Assembly: GCA_938021675.1 (NCBI GenBank)
Contig: CALIFY010000019.1
Location: 1-64,000 of the forward strand
Source: an uncultured Acidimicrobiales bacterium
GTDB taxonomy: Bacteria > Actinomycetota > Acidimicrobiia > Acidimicrobiales > SZUA-35
Reading direction: 5' to 3'
Length of the DNA stretch: 64,000 nucleotides
In this document: positions 9,588-18,878 of the stretch, in pieces
Layout: every line of letters starts with the position of its first letter
Numbering within the stretch: position 1 is the stretch's first letter
The notes under the pieces: model-generated
Seen by the model: only the letters and a program-made list of their open reading frames with translations
What the model was told of the DNA's origin: nothing
Database searches by the model: none
Made by a program: the position numbers and the translations under genes

Positions 9588-10361
9588 GTGCTCGTGGCAA
9601 CTTGGAACGTCAACTCTTTGAACGTCCGGATTCCTCGTGTTGAGCAGTGGCTGGCCGAAGTAGCTCCCGACGTCCTCTGCCTCCAGGAAACGAAACTAGC
9701 GGCCGAGGCGTTCCCCTTCGAGGTCTTCACCGAACGCGGATATGAGGTAGTCCATCACGGGCAGGGCCAATGGAACGGGGTGGCGATAGCGTCCCGCATC
9801 GGTATCGAGGACCCGATAGACGGGTTTGCCGATGGGATCGAGCCGGATCAGGATGCCAGGGTCGTATCCGCCCGTTGCGGGTCGGTTCGGGTCCACAGCG
9901 TGTACGTGCCGAACGGGCGGGAGGTCGGACACGAGCACTATCACTACAAACTGAGTTGGCTCAACCGTCTCCACCAACACCTCGATGCCACGGTTACCCC
10001 CGATGATGAGGTTGTGGTGGCCGGCGACTGGAACATCGCCCCTACCGACATCGACGTGTGGGATAGGGCACAGTTCGAAGGACTGACCCACGTGACCTCA
10101 CAGGAGCGAGCGGCGCTAGGCGACCTGATCGATTGGGGTCTGATCGACACGTTCCGGGCCCGGTATCCCGAGCCTGGCTTGTTCAGCTACTACGACTATC
10201 AGGCCGGACGATTCCACAAGCGAGAGGGTATGCGAATCGATTACGTGCTGGCTTCGGCGTCCCTGGCGGCGCGATCGGTCGTCGATCTGATAGATAGGAA
10301 CGCTAGGAAGGGCAAAAAACCCAGCGACCATGCCCCCGTCCTGGCCGGATTTGCCAGCTGA
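9588..10361 (+). CDS. xthA: Exodeoxyribonuclease III (AP endonuclease, XthA family)
   Basis: A 257-residue exonuclease/endonuclease/phosphatase-fold enzyme that acts on abasic sites and 3' ends in base-excision repair. Visible motifs are WNVNSL near the N-terminus, the metal ligand Glu in LCLQETKL, GDWNIAPTDID in the middle, and the C-terminal RIDYVLAS and SDHAPV with the catalytic His. The length fits the family (about 260-270). GTG at 9588 is the start; the next codons give MLVATWN. It is divergent from kgd and followed after 21 bases by the antiporter gene. Confidence 0.94.
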   Translation: MLVATWNVNSLNVRIPRVEQWLAEVAPDVLCLQETKLAAEAFPFEVFTERGYEVVHHGQGQWNGVAIASRIGIEDPIDGFADGIEPDQDARVVSARCGSVRVHSVYVPNGREVGHEHYHYKLSWLNRLHQHLDATVTPDDEVVVAGDWNIAPTDIDVWDRAQFEGLTHVTSQERAALGDLIDWGLIDTFRARYPEPGLFSYYDYQAGRFHKREGMRIDYVLASASLAARSVVDLIDRNARKGKKPSDHAPVLAGFAS

Positions 10362-10382
10362 TCGCATGCCACACCTATTCCC

Positions 10383-12608
10383 ATGTTGACCGCTCTCGAC
10401 CATCACACCCTGCTCGTCTTCTGGGTCCAGCTACTCGTAATCTATTCGGCGGCCCGTGCCCTCGGTGCGTTGGCGCGCCGGTTGAATTTGCCCTCGGTCG
10501 TAGGTGAGCTTGGCGCCGGTCTCGTACTCGGTCCGAGCGTGTTTGGGGTGGTGTGGCCCGGCGGATTCGATTGGTTCTTGCCGAGCGGCTCGCACGCCGA
10601 GGTGCAATCGGCCATGTTGTTGGCCGTCAGTTGGTTCAGCGCTGCCTTCCTCCTCGTCGTCGCTGGCTACGAGACCGACCTCGACCTGATTCGTCGCCTC
10701 GGTCGAGCGGCCGTGCTCGTCACCATCGGAAGCCTTCTCGTGCCGTTGGTCGGTGGCATCGTTGCTGGTTGGTCGATGCCCGAGACGTTCTACGGCGAGA
10801 TCGATGGTGAGAGCCCGAGCCGCTTGGTCTTCACCTTGTTTATCGCCGTGAGCGTCGCGGTGTCGGCGTTGGCCGTCGTGGCCAAAATCCTCGGTGACCT
10901 CGGGCTGATGCGACGCGACGTCGGCCAGATCACCATTGCCGTCGGCATGGCAAACGATGTCATCGGTTGGATCATTCTCGGCGTCATCGCCGGTCTCGCC
11001 GCCTCTGGTGAGCTTTCAGCGGTCCGAATCGCGTTCACCGTGATCGGGCTCGGAGGCTTCCTCGTCTTCGCCATGGTCTTTGGCCAACGGGCCGTCGATG
11101 TGGCGTTGCGGTCGGCCCGACGTGAAGGTCGGAACGTGGCCGGTGCCCTCACGGTGACCGTTGGCACCATGTTCTTGTTTGGCGTGGTGACCCAGGCCCT
11201 CGGGGTGGAGGCGGTGCTGGGCAGCTTCGTCGCCGGTGTGATCCTGGCCCGTTCGCGATATCAGCAGATCGAGTCCCAACACATCGTGGAGGACCTGACC
11301 GGTGTGTTGTTCGCACCGTTGTTTTTCGCTACCGCCGGTTTGCGTCTCGACCTGTCGTTACTTCGAGGCACGGCGTTGCTGTGGGCCGTGATCTTGCTTG
11401 TCGTCGCCCTCGTGTTGAAATTCGTTGGCGCCTACGCGGGGGCCCGCCTTGCCGGTCTTACCGGTCGGGAGGGCGTGGTTCTCGGTGCCGGGCTCAACGC
11501 CAGGGGCGCCTTGGAGATCATCATCGCCACCGTCGGGCTGTCGCTTGGGGTGTTCAATCAGACCGCATTCACCATCATCGTCATGATCCCCATCGTGACT
11601 TCGCTGCTTGCCTCCGTCGGTTTGCGACTATCGAGCCGAAACCTAGAGGGCTCTGTGGCCGAGCGCGAACGCTTGGCCCGGGAAGAGGCGTTGGACCGGA
11701 ACTTACTCATCCGCAACAACCGGATCCTGCTGCCATCGGTTATCGAAGACAACAGCATCGTGGCGGCTCAGATCGTCAACTTCGCCTGGCCAGAAGAGCT
11801 GGCGGCGACCGTCATGGCGGTTCGATCCAACGGGCACGGGCCAAACCTCGAGGTCTTGGAGAACGTGCTGTATGGCCGAGAGTTGGAGGTCGAACTCCTC
11901 GACGACGTCGACATCTCCGAAGCGGCGGCGCGTATCGTTGCCCAGTCGAAACTCGGATACGGCGTCATCGCCGTCGGGGCGGTGTCCGACCCAGGACACG
12001 GAGAATTTGTCTCCCCGCTCGTTGACGAACTGTTGAAGGCCAGTGACCTTCCCGTCGTGATCGTTCGCAAGGCGCGGAACTTGCCTGGCCGTCTTCCCCG
12101 GGCCTTTGCTCAGGCATTGGTGCCGGTGGTGGCCAGTCCGTCATCGCGCGCGGCACAAGAGCTAGCGGCCAATCTGTCGTCCCGTCTTGGAACACAGCTG
12201 ATGTTGAGCCATGTGGTCTTTCGGGAAAAGGAGCTGGCGGACATCGGTGGATTCCTCGAACGGTTCCGAAGCCCGATCCCGGCGGCCGAGAGCGAAGTGG
12301 CGGCTCGGGTCTTGGCCCAGGCTCACGCGTTGGCGGTCGAGACATCGGCCAACGCCGACACAGAGATCCGGTTCGCGTCTCTCCCGGCCATCGAAATCGT
12401 TGATCAGGCAGAGGAGATCGATGCCGACCTGATCGTCCTTGGCGCTCATCTCCGGCGGCTCGACGACGGCCGGCCGAGTCTCGGTCCAAACGTCGAGCAC
12501 GTCCTCGAACACGCCTTTCAGACGGTGGTGGTAGTGGTGATGCCAGACGGACGGCCCGATCAGGCGCCGAGCGTCGCGGTCGCCGAGGGCCAACCGGCCG
12601 ACACCTGA
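10383..12608 (+). CDS. CPA2-family cation:proton antiporter with C-terminal universal-stress domains
   Basis: A 741-residue protein. The first about 410 residues hold roughly 12 hydrophobic helices of the Na+/H+ (or K+/H+) exchanger fold, with the paired polar residues VGMANDVIGW in the central helix and the GLNARGALEI segment. The cytoplasmic half contains two universal-stress-protein-like domains (about 440-570 and 590-735), the second ending in LIVLGAHL and a GPNVEHVLEHA nucleotide-binding-type loop. Such domains probably sense ATP or another nucleotide and gate transport. It exchanges monovalent cations for protons across the inner membrane; ion specificity is not readable here. Confidence 0.9.
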   Translation: MLTALDHHTLLVFWVQLLVIYSAARALGALARRLNLPSVVGELGAGLVLGPSVFGVVWPGGFDWFLPSGSHAEVQSAMLLAVSWFSAAFLLVVAGYETDLDLIRRLGRAAVLVTIGSLLVPLVGGIVAGWSMPETFYGEIDGESPSRLVFTLFIAVSVAVSALAVVAKILGDLGLMRRDVGQITIAVGMANDVIGWIILGVIAGLAASGELSAVRIAFTVIGLGGFLVFAMVFGQRAVDVALRSARREGRNVAGALTVTVGTMFLFGVVTQALGVEAVLGSFVAGVILARSRYQQIESQHIVEDLTGVLFAPLFFATAGLRLDLSLLRGTALLWAVILLVVALVLKFVGAYAGARLAGLTGREGVVLGAGLNARGALEIIIATVGLSLGVFNQTAFTIIVMIPIVTSLLASVGLRLSSRNLEGSVAERERLAREEALDRNLLIRNNRILLPSVIEDNSIVAAQIVNFAWPEELAATVMAVRSNGHGPNLEVLENVLYGRELEVELLDDVDISEAAARIVAQSKLGYGVIAVGAVSDPGHGEFVSPLVDELLKASDLPVVIVRKARNLPGRLPRAFAQALVPVVASPSSRAAQELAANLSSRLGTQLMLSHVVFREKELADIGGFLERFRSPIPAAESEVAARVLAQAHALAVETSANADTEIRFASLPAIEIVDQAEEIDADLIVLGAHLRRLDDGRPSLGPNVEHVLEHAFQTVVVVVMPDGRPDQAPSVAVAEGQPADT

Positions 12609-12626
12609 ACCGAGGGTGGCGCACCC

Positions 12627-12680
12627 TTCGGAGGCCGCCGATGGCGGCTATGTTTCGGAGGCCGCCGACGGCGGCTATGT
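12627..12680. repeat. Two tandem 27-bp repeats, each a hairpin, between convergent genes
   Basis: Units 12627-12653 and 12654-12680 differ at one base. Each contains GCCGCC-GA(T/C)-GGCGGC, a strong six-base stem with a three-base loop, followed by TATGT. The second unit overlaps the stop codon of the helicase gene at 12675. Position and structure fit a bidirectional transcription terminator or a repetitive extragenic palindrome. Confidence 0.75.
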
Positions 12681-14669
12681 ATTGTCGGAGGTTCGAAGTA
12701 CGGCCAAGATTTCGTCGCCGTAGCGATGGAGTTTCGTCGGCCGCATTCCTGGCAGCGCTGCCAGTTGCGCCGTGGTGATCGGCCGTTGCCCGGCGACAGC
12801 CTGAAGAAGCTGGTCCGGTACGATGACGTGAGGTGGCACGCCGCCGGCTCGGGCTTTACGGGTTCGCCAGGTGCGAAGAGCATCGAGCGTCGCTGTCTCG
12901 TCAGGAGGACCCGCTGCAGCCGGCTCGGCGATCCGACCGCGGGTTCTGTCGATCCTGACTCGCCAGTTGATGGCGGCGGGAGCGTTTCGGTCGAGGTCGG
13001 CGATCGTGCGGGTGATGGCGTCGAGCATTGGTGATGGGGTCCGCGACGTGGTCTTGGCACCAAAGGTTCGTTCCTCGGCCCATGTGAGGTGGAGTTCGCG
13101 CTCTGCTCGGGTGAGCGCCACGTACAGAAGTCTCCGTTCTTCAGCTTGTTGAGCAGCCGTTTCGGCGTATGCGATTGGCACGAATCCGTCTTCTAAACCA
13201 GCGATGTGGACGACCGGCCACTCCAGCCCCTTGGCACCGTGAAAGGTCACCAGTTCTACCGCGTCGGCCTGGCTGTCGACGTCGCTGCGTTGGATGGTGT
13301 CGATCCAAGCCATAAGCCCCGGCCCGGTCGGACGAGGATCGACGACCAAGTACTCGTGGATCAACCGACTGAGCGCGTTCAGGTTGTCGCGGCGCTCGGC
13401 GGTGAGCCCCGACTGGGGGCCGAGGGGAGCGGACAGCCGCTCGTCGAGGTGTTCCAGTTGTTGGAACAAATCGATACCGTCGCGCCCGATCGCCCGCAGT
13501 TCACCCTTGACCTCTGGCGATCCGAGCGGACCGGGACCACCGCGGACCCTGGCCGGTATGTGGAGGTCGGACAGGGCCTGTTCGATGAGGATGAGCTGGG
13601 CGTTGGTACGGACGAGGACGGCCTGATCCGACCATCGGTCGCCGACCGAATGGGCGGCCTTCGCCGCGTCGGCGATTCCACTGGCCTCGGTCTGATCGGT
13701 CGGAAATGATTGGACTGTCGGACAGGGGCCGTCACCGCCGTGGGCCGTGAGCTTTGCTGCGGCTGCCCTGGTGAGCGTGGTGCCAGCCACGGCGAGGACT
13801 TGAGGGCTCGACCGGTAGTTGTCGTGTAATTCGACGACGGTCGACTCCGGCTGTTGGGAGAGCCCGACCAGCAGCGACGGGTCAGCGCCGTTCCAACCGT
13901 AGATGGCCTGGTTCGGGTCACCGACGAGGAACAGATCGTGACGCTCCCCGAGCCATTCCTGAAGAAGGGCGAACTGGAGGGGGTTCACATCCTGGAACTC
14001 GTCGACGTAGAAGTGTCGATGCCGCCACCGGACCGCCTCCCGGTAGTCCTGGTCGGCCCGGAGGTCGCGGGTGGCCAAAGAGAGCAGGTCGTCGAAGTCG
14101 ACAACTCGTTTTTTCCGCTTCTCCTGCTGGTAACGAACCATCAGCTCGGCGATATCGCCGGCCGGGATCGGCGGGGTGCGTCCGGTCAGCCGTGCGGCCC
14201 GTTCGTAGGCGTCCGGTTCGACGAGGCGGGCCCGAGCCCAGTCGATTTCGGCAACGATATCGCCCAGTTCGGCTCCGGCCCGGCGGCGGTTGCCTCCGCC
14301 GCCGATCAGCTGCCCGACGAGCCGACCCTTGCTGGTGATCAACGTCGGCGGCACTTTTCGGCGTTCGCTCCATCGCTGCCGAAGCTGGGTGAGCGCAACA
14401 CCGTGGAACGTGCCGGCGAGCACACCATCGCGCAGGCCGAGCTTGGTTTGTCGATCTCGGAGTTCGGCCGCCGCTTTACGGGTGAACGTCAAGGTCAACA
14501 CTCGGCGAGGGTCGGTTTCTCCTTGCAAAATCCGCCAGGCGATACGACGGGTAAGGACGCGCGTCTTACCCGAGCCGGCTCCCGCCAGCACCACCACCGG
14601 GCCGCCGGTAGCGGTTACCGCCTCGATCTGTGGCTCGTTCAAACCATCGAGCAAGCGCTCGGCATCCAT
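12675..14669 (-). CDS. uvrD2: UvrD2-type ATP-dependent DNA helicase with HRDC domain
   Basis: A 664-residue superfamily 1A helicase. Walker A is GAGSGKTR (motif I, about residue 30), followed by VDEFQDVNP (motif II), GDPNQAIYGWNGAD (motif III), VTFHGAKGLEWP (motif V) and YVALTRAE (motif VI). The last about 75 residues form an HRDC domain (VIPDQLLQAVAGQRP-like, LPGMRPTKLHRYG). Gene layout and HRDC match actinobacterial UvrD2, but no CxxC pairs occur between the helicase core and HRDC, where mycobacterial UvrD2 has a tetracysteine motif. The role is 3'-5' unwinding in repair. ATG at 14669 gives MDAERLLDGLN directly before the first helicase motif. Confidence 0.88.
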   Translation of the reverse strand: MDAERLLDGLNEPQIEAVTATGGPVVVLAGAGSGKTRVLTRRIAWRILQGETDPRRVLTLTFTRKAAAELRDRQTKLGLRDGVLAGTFHGVALTQLRQRWSERRKVPPTLITSKGRLVGQLIGGGGNRRRAGAELGDIVAEIDWARARLVEPDAYERAARLTGRTPPIPAGDIAELMVRYQQEKRKKRVVDFDDLLSLATRDLRADQDYREAVRWRHRHFYVDEFQDVNPLQFALLQEWLGERHDLFLVGDPNQAIYGWNGADPSLLVGLSQQPESTVVELHDNYRSSPQVLAVAGTTLTRAAAAKLTAHGGDGPCPTVQSFPTDQTEASGIADAAKAAHSVGDRWSDQAVLVRTNAQLILIEQALSDLHIPARVRGGPGPLGSPEVKGELRAIGRDGIDLFQQLEHLDERLSAPLGPQSGLTAERRDNLNALSRLIHEYLVVDPRPTGPGLMAWIDTIQRSDVDSQADAVELVTFHGAKGLEWPVVHIAGLEDGFVPIAYAETAAQQAEERRLLYVALTRAERELHLTWAEERTFGAKTTSRTPSPMLDAITRTIADLDRNAPAAINWRVRIDRTRGRIAEPAAAGPPDETATLDALRTWRTRKARAGGVPPHVIVPDQLLQAVAGQRPITTAQLAALPGMRPTKLHRYGDEILAVLRTSDNT

Positions 14670-14704
14670 CGGGAGACCTTAGCGCCCTCCGGTGACGGCG
14701 ACGG

Positions 14705-15343
14705 ATGGGTTACCATCTCTCCGTGGCATTTCCCGAAGATCAGCTCTACTCCGAAGAGGAAGTGGTGCTCGACCTCAGACCTCATTGGTGGTTTTTCGCC
14801 CAGCAGACGGTGGCGCTCATTGCCGGTCTCGTCCTCGGCGTAATCGCCCTCGTCTACATACCGAACGCCGTGGCGGCCGTTGTCGCCCTCGGATTGATCG
14901 CCGCCGTGCTGGTGTGGTTCATCGGCCGGTACATCGTGTGGGCGACCACGAGCTTCGTGGTGACCACCGACCGACTGATCAACCGGTCGGGGGTATTCAG
15001 CCGCCAAGGCACCGAAATTCCCCTAGAGCGGGTCAACACGGTGTTCTTTAGCCAATCGTTCTTCGAGCGGCTCATCGGCTCCGGCGACCTTGAGATCGAG
15101 TCGGCCGGCGAGCAGGGATCTCAGAAGTTCAGCGACATTCGCAAGCCCCTGAATGTGCAGAACGAGATCTACCAGCAGATGGAAGAAAACGAGAATCGCA
15201 AGTTCGATCGGGTTGGACGCAACATGGCCGGCGGTCTGTCGATACCGGAGCAGATCGAGAAGCTCGACGAACTCCGCAACAAAGGCATCATCAGCGCCGC
15301 AGAGTTCGAGGAAAAAAAGAACGATTTGCTCGATCGGATGTGA
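14705..15343 (+). CDS. PH-domain (YdbS-like) membrane protein with SHOCT tail
   Basis: A 212-residue protein with two adjacent hydrophobic helices (about 30-75), a bacterial PH-like beta domain (FVVTTDRLINRSGVFS, IPLERVNTV, GDLEIESAGEQG), a charged linker, and a C-terminal SHOCT motif (IEKLDELRNKGIISAAEFEEKK). SHOCT motifs are short oligomerisation helices. A GTG at 14723 is an alternative start. It is divergent from uvrD2 with a 35-base gap. Function is unknown beyond membrane association. Confidence 0.82.
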   Translation: MGYHLSVAFPEDQLYSEEEVVLDLRPHWWFFAQQTVALIAGLVLGVIALVYIPNAVAAVVALGLIAAVLVWFIGRYIVWATTSFVVTTDRLINRSGVFSRQGTEIPLERVNTVFFSQSFFERLIGSGDLEIESAGEQGSQKFSDIRKPLNVQNEIYQQMEENENRKFDRVGRNMAGGLSIPEQIEKLDELRNKGIISAAEFEEKKNDLLDRM

Positions 15344-15395
15344 CGGGTCTTACAGACTCCGGTAGGACGGGTCATCGTCCGGGTAACGTGTCGCG

Positions 15396-16805
15396 ATGAC
15401 CGCTCCCACCTCGGCACAATACTCTTTGAACCTCCGGGTACGGCTGGACAACGTGCCCGGTGTCCTCGGCAGCTTGGCTACCACTATCGGCGATGCCGGT
15501 GGCAACATCTTCGCCATCGAAGGGTTCGTGGCCAAGGGTCCGATTCTCGAACGAGACATCGTGGTCAATTGCCGGGATGCCGCTCACCAGGCCGACATCG
15601 TCACCGCGGCCAATGGCGTTGCCGGGGTGACGGTGCTCGACCATTTCGATCGCACGTTCCGCATGCACGAGGGCGGCAAGATCGAAGTGTTGCCGCTCTG
15701 TCCGGTCGGCGATGCCGACGATCTGTCGATGGCCTACACCCCTGGGGTGGCGCGAGTCTGTCGGGCCATCGCCGATGATGAGCGGGTGGCGGACACCCAC
15801 ACGATTCGCAAGAATACGGTGGCCATCGTCAGCGATGGCACGGCGGTGCTCGGGCTTGGCGATATCGGCCCGAAGGCGGCGATGCCGGTCATGGAGGGCA
15901 AGGCGCTGCTATTCAAGGAATTTGGCAATGTCGATGCCTTTCCGGTCTGCCTCGACGTATCGACCGCCGAAGAGGTAATCGAGACCGTCGTTCGGCTGGC
16001 GCCAACTTTCGGCGGGATCAACCTGGAAGACATCGCCGCACCCGGAGCGTTTGCCATCGAAGCGGCGTTGAAGGAGCGACTCGACATTCCCGTCTTCCAC
16101 GACGATCAGCACGGTACGGCCGTGGTTGCCTTGGCCGGTCTTCGTAACGCCCTCAAGATCGTCGACAAAAAAATGGGTGACGTTACCGTCGTTCTGGCCG
16201 GCCTTGGGGCGGCGGGGATAGCGGTGGGCAAAATCTTGATGGAGGCCGGGGTCGGCGCCATCATCGGTGCCGATCGAGCTGGCGCCGTCTATGAAGGGCG
16301 CGACGATCTGAACCCGGCCAAGCAGTGGTTCGCCGAGCAAACCAACCGGGATCGTCGAACGGGTTCGATCGGGGAACTGCTGGCCGGTGCCGACGTCTTT
16401 GTCGGCCTGAGCGGTCCCGGGCTTATCACCGCCGACGACGTCAAAACGATGGCCGATGACCCGATCGTGTTCGCCATGGCCAACCCCGACCCCGAGATCG
16501 ATCCAGCCGATGTCGAGGGATTGGTGGCGGTAATGGCCACCGGACGTAGCGACTACCCGAACCAGATCAACAACGTGCTGGCCTTTCCCGGCATCTTCCG
16601 GGGAGCGCTCGATGCCCACGCCTCCGATATCACCGAGCACATGAAGTTGGTTGCCGCCGAGGCCATCGCCGACTCCGTTGGAGCCGATCAGCTTGCCCCA
16701 GACCACATCATCCCCTCGGTGTTCGACAAGGCGGTCGCTCGGCGGGTGGCCGCCGCGGTCAAGGTCGCCGCAGTGGAAGATGGAGTATCTCGCCTCGCCG
16801 AGTAG
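15396..16805 (+). CDS. NAD(P)-dependent malic enzyme with N-terminal ACT domain
   Basis: A 469-residue enzyme that oxidatively decarboxylates malate to pyruvate. Residues about 8-85 are an ACT regulatory domain (LRVRLDNVPGVLG), which usually binds an amino acid or other effector. The catalytic part shows YTPGVARVC, the NLEDIAAPG divalent-metal region, DDQHGTAVV with acidic ligands, the Rossmann GLGAAG motif and ANPDPEI. It sits 52 bases after the PH/SHOCT gene and is convergent with the epoxide hydrolase. With PEPCK and malate synthase elsewhere in the window it belongs to anaplerotic C3/C4 flux. Cofactor choice is not decided. Confidence 0.93.
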   Translation: MTAPTSAQYSLNLRVRLDNVPGVLGSLATTIGDAGGNIFAIEGFVAKGPILERDIVVNCRDAAHQADIVTAANGVAGVTVLDHFDRTFRMHEGGKIEVLPLCPVGDADDLSMAYTPGVARVCRAIADDERVADTHTIRKNTVAIVSDGTAVLGLGDIGPKAAMPVMEGKALLFKEFGNVDAFPVCLDVSTAEEVIETVVRLAPTFGGINLEDIAAPGAFAIEAALKERLDIPVFHDDQHGTAVVALAGLRNALKIVDKKMGDVTVVLAGLGAAGIAVGKILMEAGVGAIIGADRAGAVYEGRDDLNPAKQWFAEQTNRDRRTGSIGELLAGADVFVGLSGPGLITADDVKTMADDPIVFAMANPDPEIDPADVEGLVAVMATGRSDYPNQINNVLAFPGIFRGALDAHASDITEHMKLVAAEAIADSVGADQLAPDHIIPSVFDKAVARRVAAAVKVAAVEDGVSRLAE

Positions 16806-16887
16806 GTCGGCTCCGTGTGTGACCCTCGTGCAGTCGCTGTCAGCTGTTCTGGCTGATGACGGAACTCGTTAGCCGGTTCAACCCCCG

Positions 16888-17898
16888 CTAGCTATCGGTG
16901 GCGACGGCGTCGACGAAATCGAGCAACAACCGGTTGGTCAAATCGGGCCGTTCCTGCTGGATCCAATGTCCGCACTGGGGAAGGATCTCAGACCGGACCA
17001 AGCGAGGCAACGACGTCGGGAACCGGTCGATAGCCGATTGCCCCAACAGGGTGACCCCGTCCCGTTCTCCGCCGATGAACAACGCAGGGACCGTCACGGG
17101 CGCGTGGTGCCACGGCGCGAGTTCGGTCCAATCGCGATCGATGTTGCGATATCGATTGAACCCACCGGTCAGCCCGGTCCGTTCGAATTCGCCGAGATAG
17201 AAGGCGAAATCGTCATCAGTCATCCAGGCCATCTGGTCGGCTTCGGGGTATTGCAGCCGCGCTCTGAGTTCTTGGCCGCGGGGTACCAGCCCCACGGGCG
17301 GCGCCGAAAAATCGGCCTCGCCGGAGATGGTGAAGTAGAAACCGCGAAGCCACCCCTCAAGGTCTCGGTCGACTTCGGCCTCGACCAGGCCAGGTTCTTG
17401 GAAGTAGTCGATGTAGAACTGATCGGCTCCCGACAATTCGCGGAGTTTGGCCAGCGGCGGGGTGCTGCTTCTGGCCGTGTAGGGAACGGACAGTCCGGCG
17501 ACACCGCGCACCCTGTCCGGTCGGAGTAGCGCAGTGTTCCACGCGATGGGGGCGCCCCAGTCGTGACCGACGATGATGGCTTGTTCGGCGTCGAGGTCAT
17601 CGATGAGGGCGATGACGTCGCCGACGAGCGCGGTCATGGCGTATGCCTCGATATCGGTTGGCTTTGCTGAACGGCCATAGCCGCGGACGTCGACGGCAAA
17701 CGCTCGATGGCCGGCATTGCTCAACGCGCCAAGTTGGTGCCGCCAGGAATACCAGCTCTCGGGGAACCCATGGATCAAGATAACCGGTGGGCCCTCGCCG
17801 GCCGAGCCGGCAGTGCTGGCGTGCATACGGTGGCCGGACGAGGAGAAGTAGCGGGAGGCAAAGGTGGGCACGGTCGACACCGTAACCGTTGTTTGCAT
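16888..17898 (-). CDS. Epoxide hydrolase-type alpha/beta hydrolase
   Basis: A 336-residue protein with the epoxide-hydrolase oxyanion motif HGFPESW (about 44-50), GHDWGAP with the nucleophilic Asp, a cap domain bearing the Tyr-containing FNRYRNIDRDW segment seen in soluble epoxide hydrolases, an acidic residue near GGERDGV and the catalytic His in CGHWIQQERP. It would open epoxides to diols by an ester intermediate in the cytoplasm. No signal peptide. It is divergent from another alpha/beta hydrolase at 17970; the 71-base gap must hold both promoters. Haloalkane dehalogenase is the main alternative but the cap residues favour epoxide hydrolase. Confidence 0.88.
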   Translation of the reverse strand: MQTTVTVSTVPTFASRYFSSSGHRMHASTAGSAGEGPPVILIHGFPESWYSWRHQLGALSNAGHRAFAVDVRGYGRSAKPTDIEAYAMTALVGDVIALIDDLDAEQAIIVGHDWGAPIAWNTALLRPDRVRGVAGLSVPYTARSSTPPLAKLRELSGADQFYIDYFQEPGLVEAEVDRDLEGWLRGFYFTISGEADFSAPPVGLVPRGQELRARLQYPEADQMAWMTDDDFAFYLGEFERTGLTGGFNRYRNIDRDWTELAPWHHAPVTVPALFIGGERDGVTLLGQSAIDRFPTSLPRLVRSEILPQCGHWIQQERPDLTNRLLLDFVDAVATDS

Positions 17899-17969
17899 CC
17901 TCGCTAGAGATCGCTCAACGATCTCCGCCCCACCACACTGTGACGCCGAGCCGGGCTACGGTTGTTGCA

Positions 17970-18836
17970 ATGCCCACGGTCTCGGCAAATGGCATCTCGA
18001 TCGCATACGAGGAACGTGGCGGAGGGCCGCCGATGCTGCTCGTCATGGGGCTCGGTGCCCAGCTGACCGCATGGCCCGATGACCTCATCGAGTTGCTGGC
18101 TCGCCGGTTCAGAGTGGTGACGTTCGACAATCGCGACGCGGGCTTGAGCACCGAGATAGACGGCCCGGCGATCACCCCGGCGGCCTATATGCGGTCGACG
18201 TTTCGCCTCGGCACGCCTCGGTCGGCGTACCTATTGGCCGACATGGCCGACGACGCGGTCGGACTGCTCGACGCACTTCACATCGATCGGGCTCACGTGG
18301 TTGGAGTGTCGATGGGAGGCATGATCGCTCAGACCATGGCGATCAGCCACCACACTCGGGTGGTCAGTCTGACGTCCATCATGTCGAATACCGGCGACCG
18401 TCGGCGGGGTAGAACCGCGCCGCGACTCATGGCCAAGCTGGCTCGGCGCCCGCCGGCATCGGCCGATACTGCGGTGGAGGAGTTCGTCAAGACGTACGCC
18501 CTGTTGGCCGGACCGGTATGGGATCGAGCCGAGGTCGAGCAGAACGCCAAGGCGGCGATCGCCCGTAGTTATCGACCGGCCGGTACCGCCCGCCAGCTGG
18601 GTGCTATCACCGCGAGCCCGAATCGAACGTCGGACCTGGCCAACGTGTCGGCCCCAACTCTTGTCATCCATGGCATGCTCGACCGCCTGGTTCTTCCAAG
18701 CGGCGGCATGGCCACAGCCGGAGCGGTACCGGGGGCTCGATTGTTGATGTTTCCCGACATGGCCCACGATCTACCGGCCACCCGCATTCCCGAGATAGCC
18801 GAGGCCATCGAGGCCAACACTGTCCGCGCCGCGTGA
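17970..18836 (+). CDS. Alpha/beta hydrolase (serine nucleophile)
   Basis: A 288-residue hydrolase. Motifs: LVMGLGAQ oxyanion loop, FDNRDAGLS, nucleophile elbow GVSMGGM, acid in HGMLDRLV and His in DMAHDLP. The ATG at 17970 gives MPTVSANGISIAYEE, the usual family N-terminus; the longer open frame upstream is not needed. It is closely similar in motif layout to the gene at 24756 (same FDNRD, SMGGM, PSGG and GHDLP/AHDLP features), so the two look like paralogues. The substrate (ester, lactone or polyketide) is unknown. Confidence 0.87.
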   Translation: MPTVSANGISIAYEERGGGPPMLLVMGLGAQLTAWPDDLIELLARRFRVVTFDNRDAGLSTEIDGPAITPAAYMRSTFRLGTPRSAYLLADMADDAVGLLDALHIDRAHVVGVSMGGMIAQTMAISHHTRVVSLTSIMSNTGDRRRGRTAPRLMAKLARRPPASADTAVEEFVKTYALLAGPVWDRAEVEQNAKAAIARSYRPAGTARQLGAITASPNRTSDLANVSAPTLVIHGMLDRLVLPSGGMATAGAVPGARLLMFPDMAHDLPATRIPEIAEAIEANTVRAA

Positions 18837-18878
18837 TCGGGTACTACCATCCGGTGCGGGACCAGCGAAGAGGGCGTG

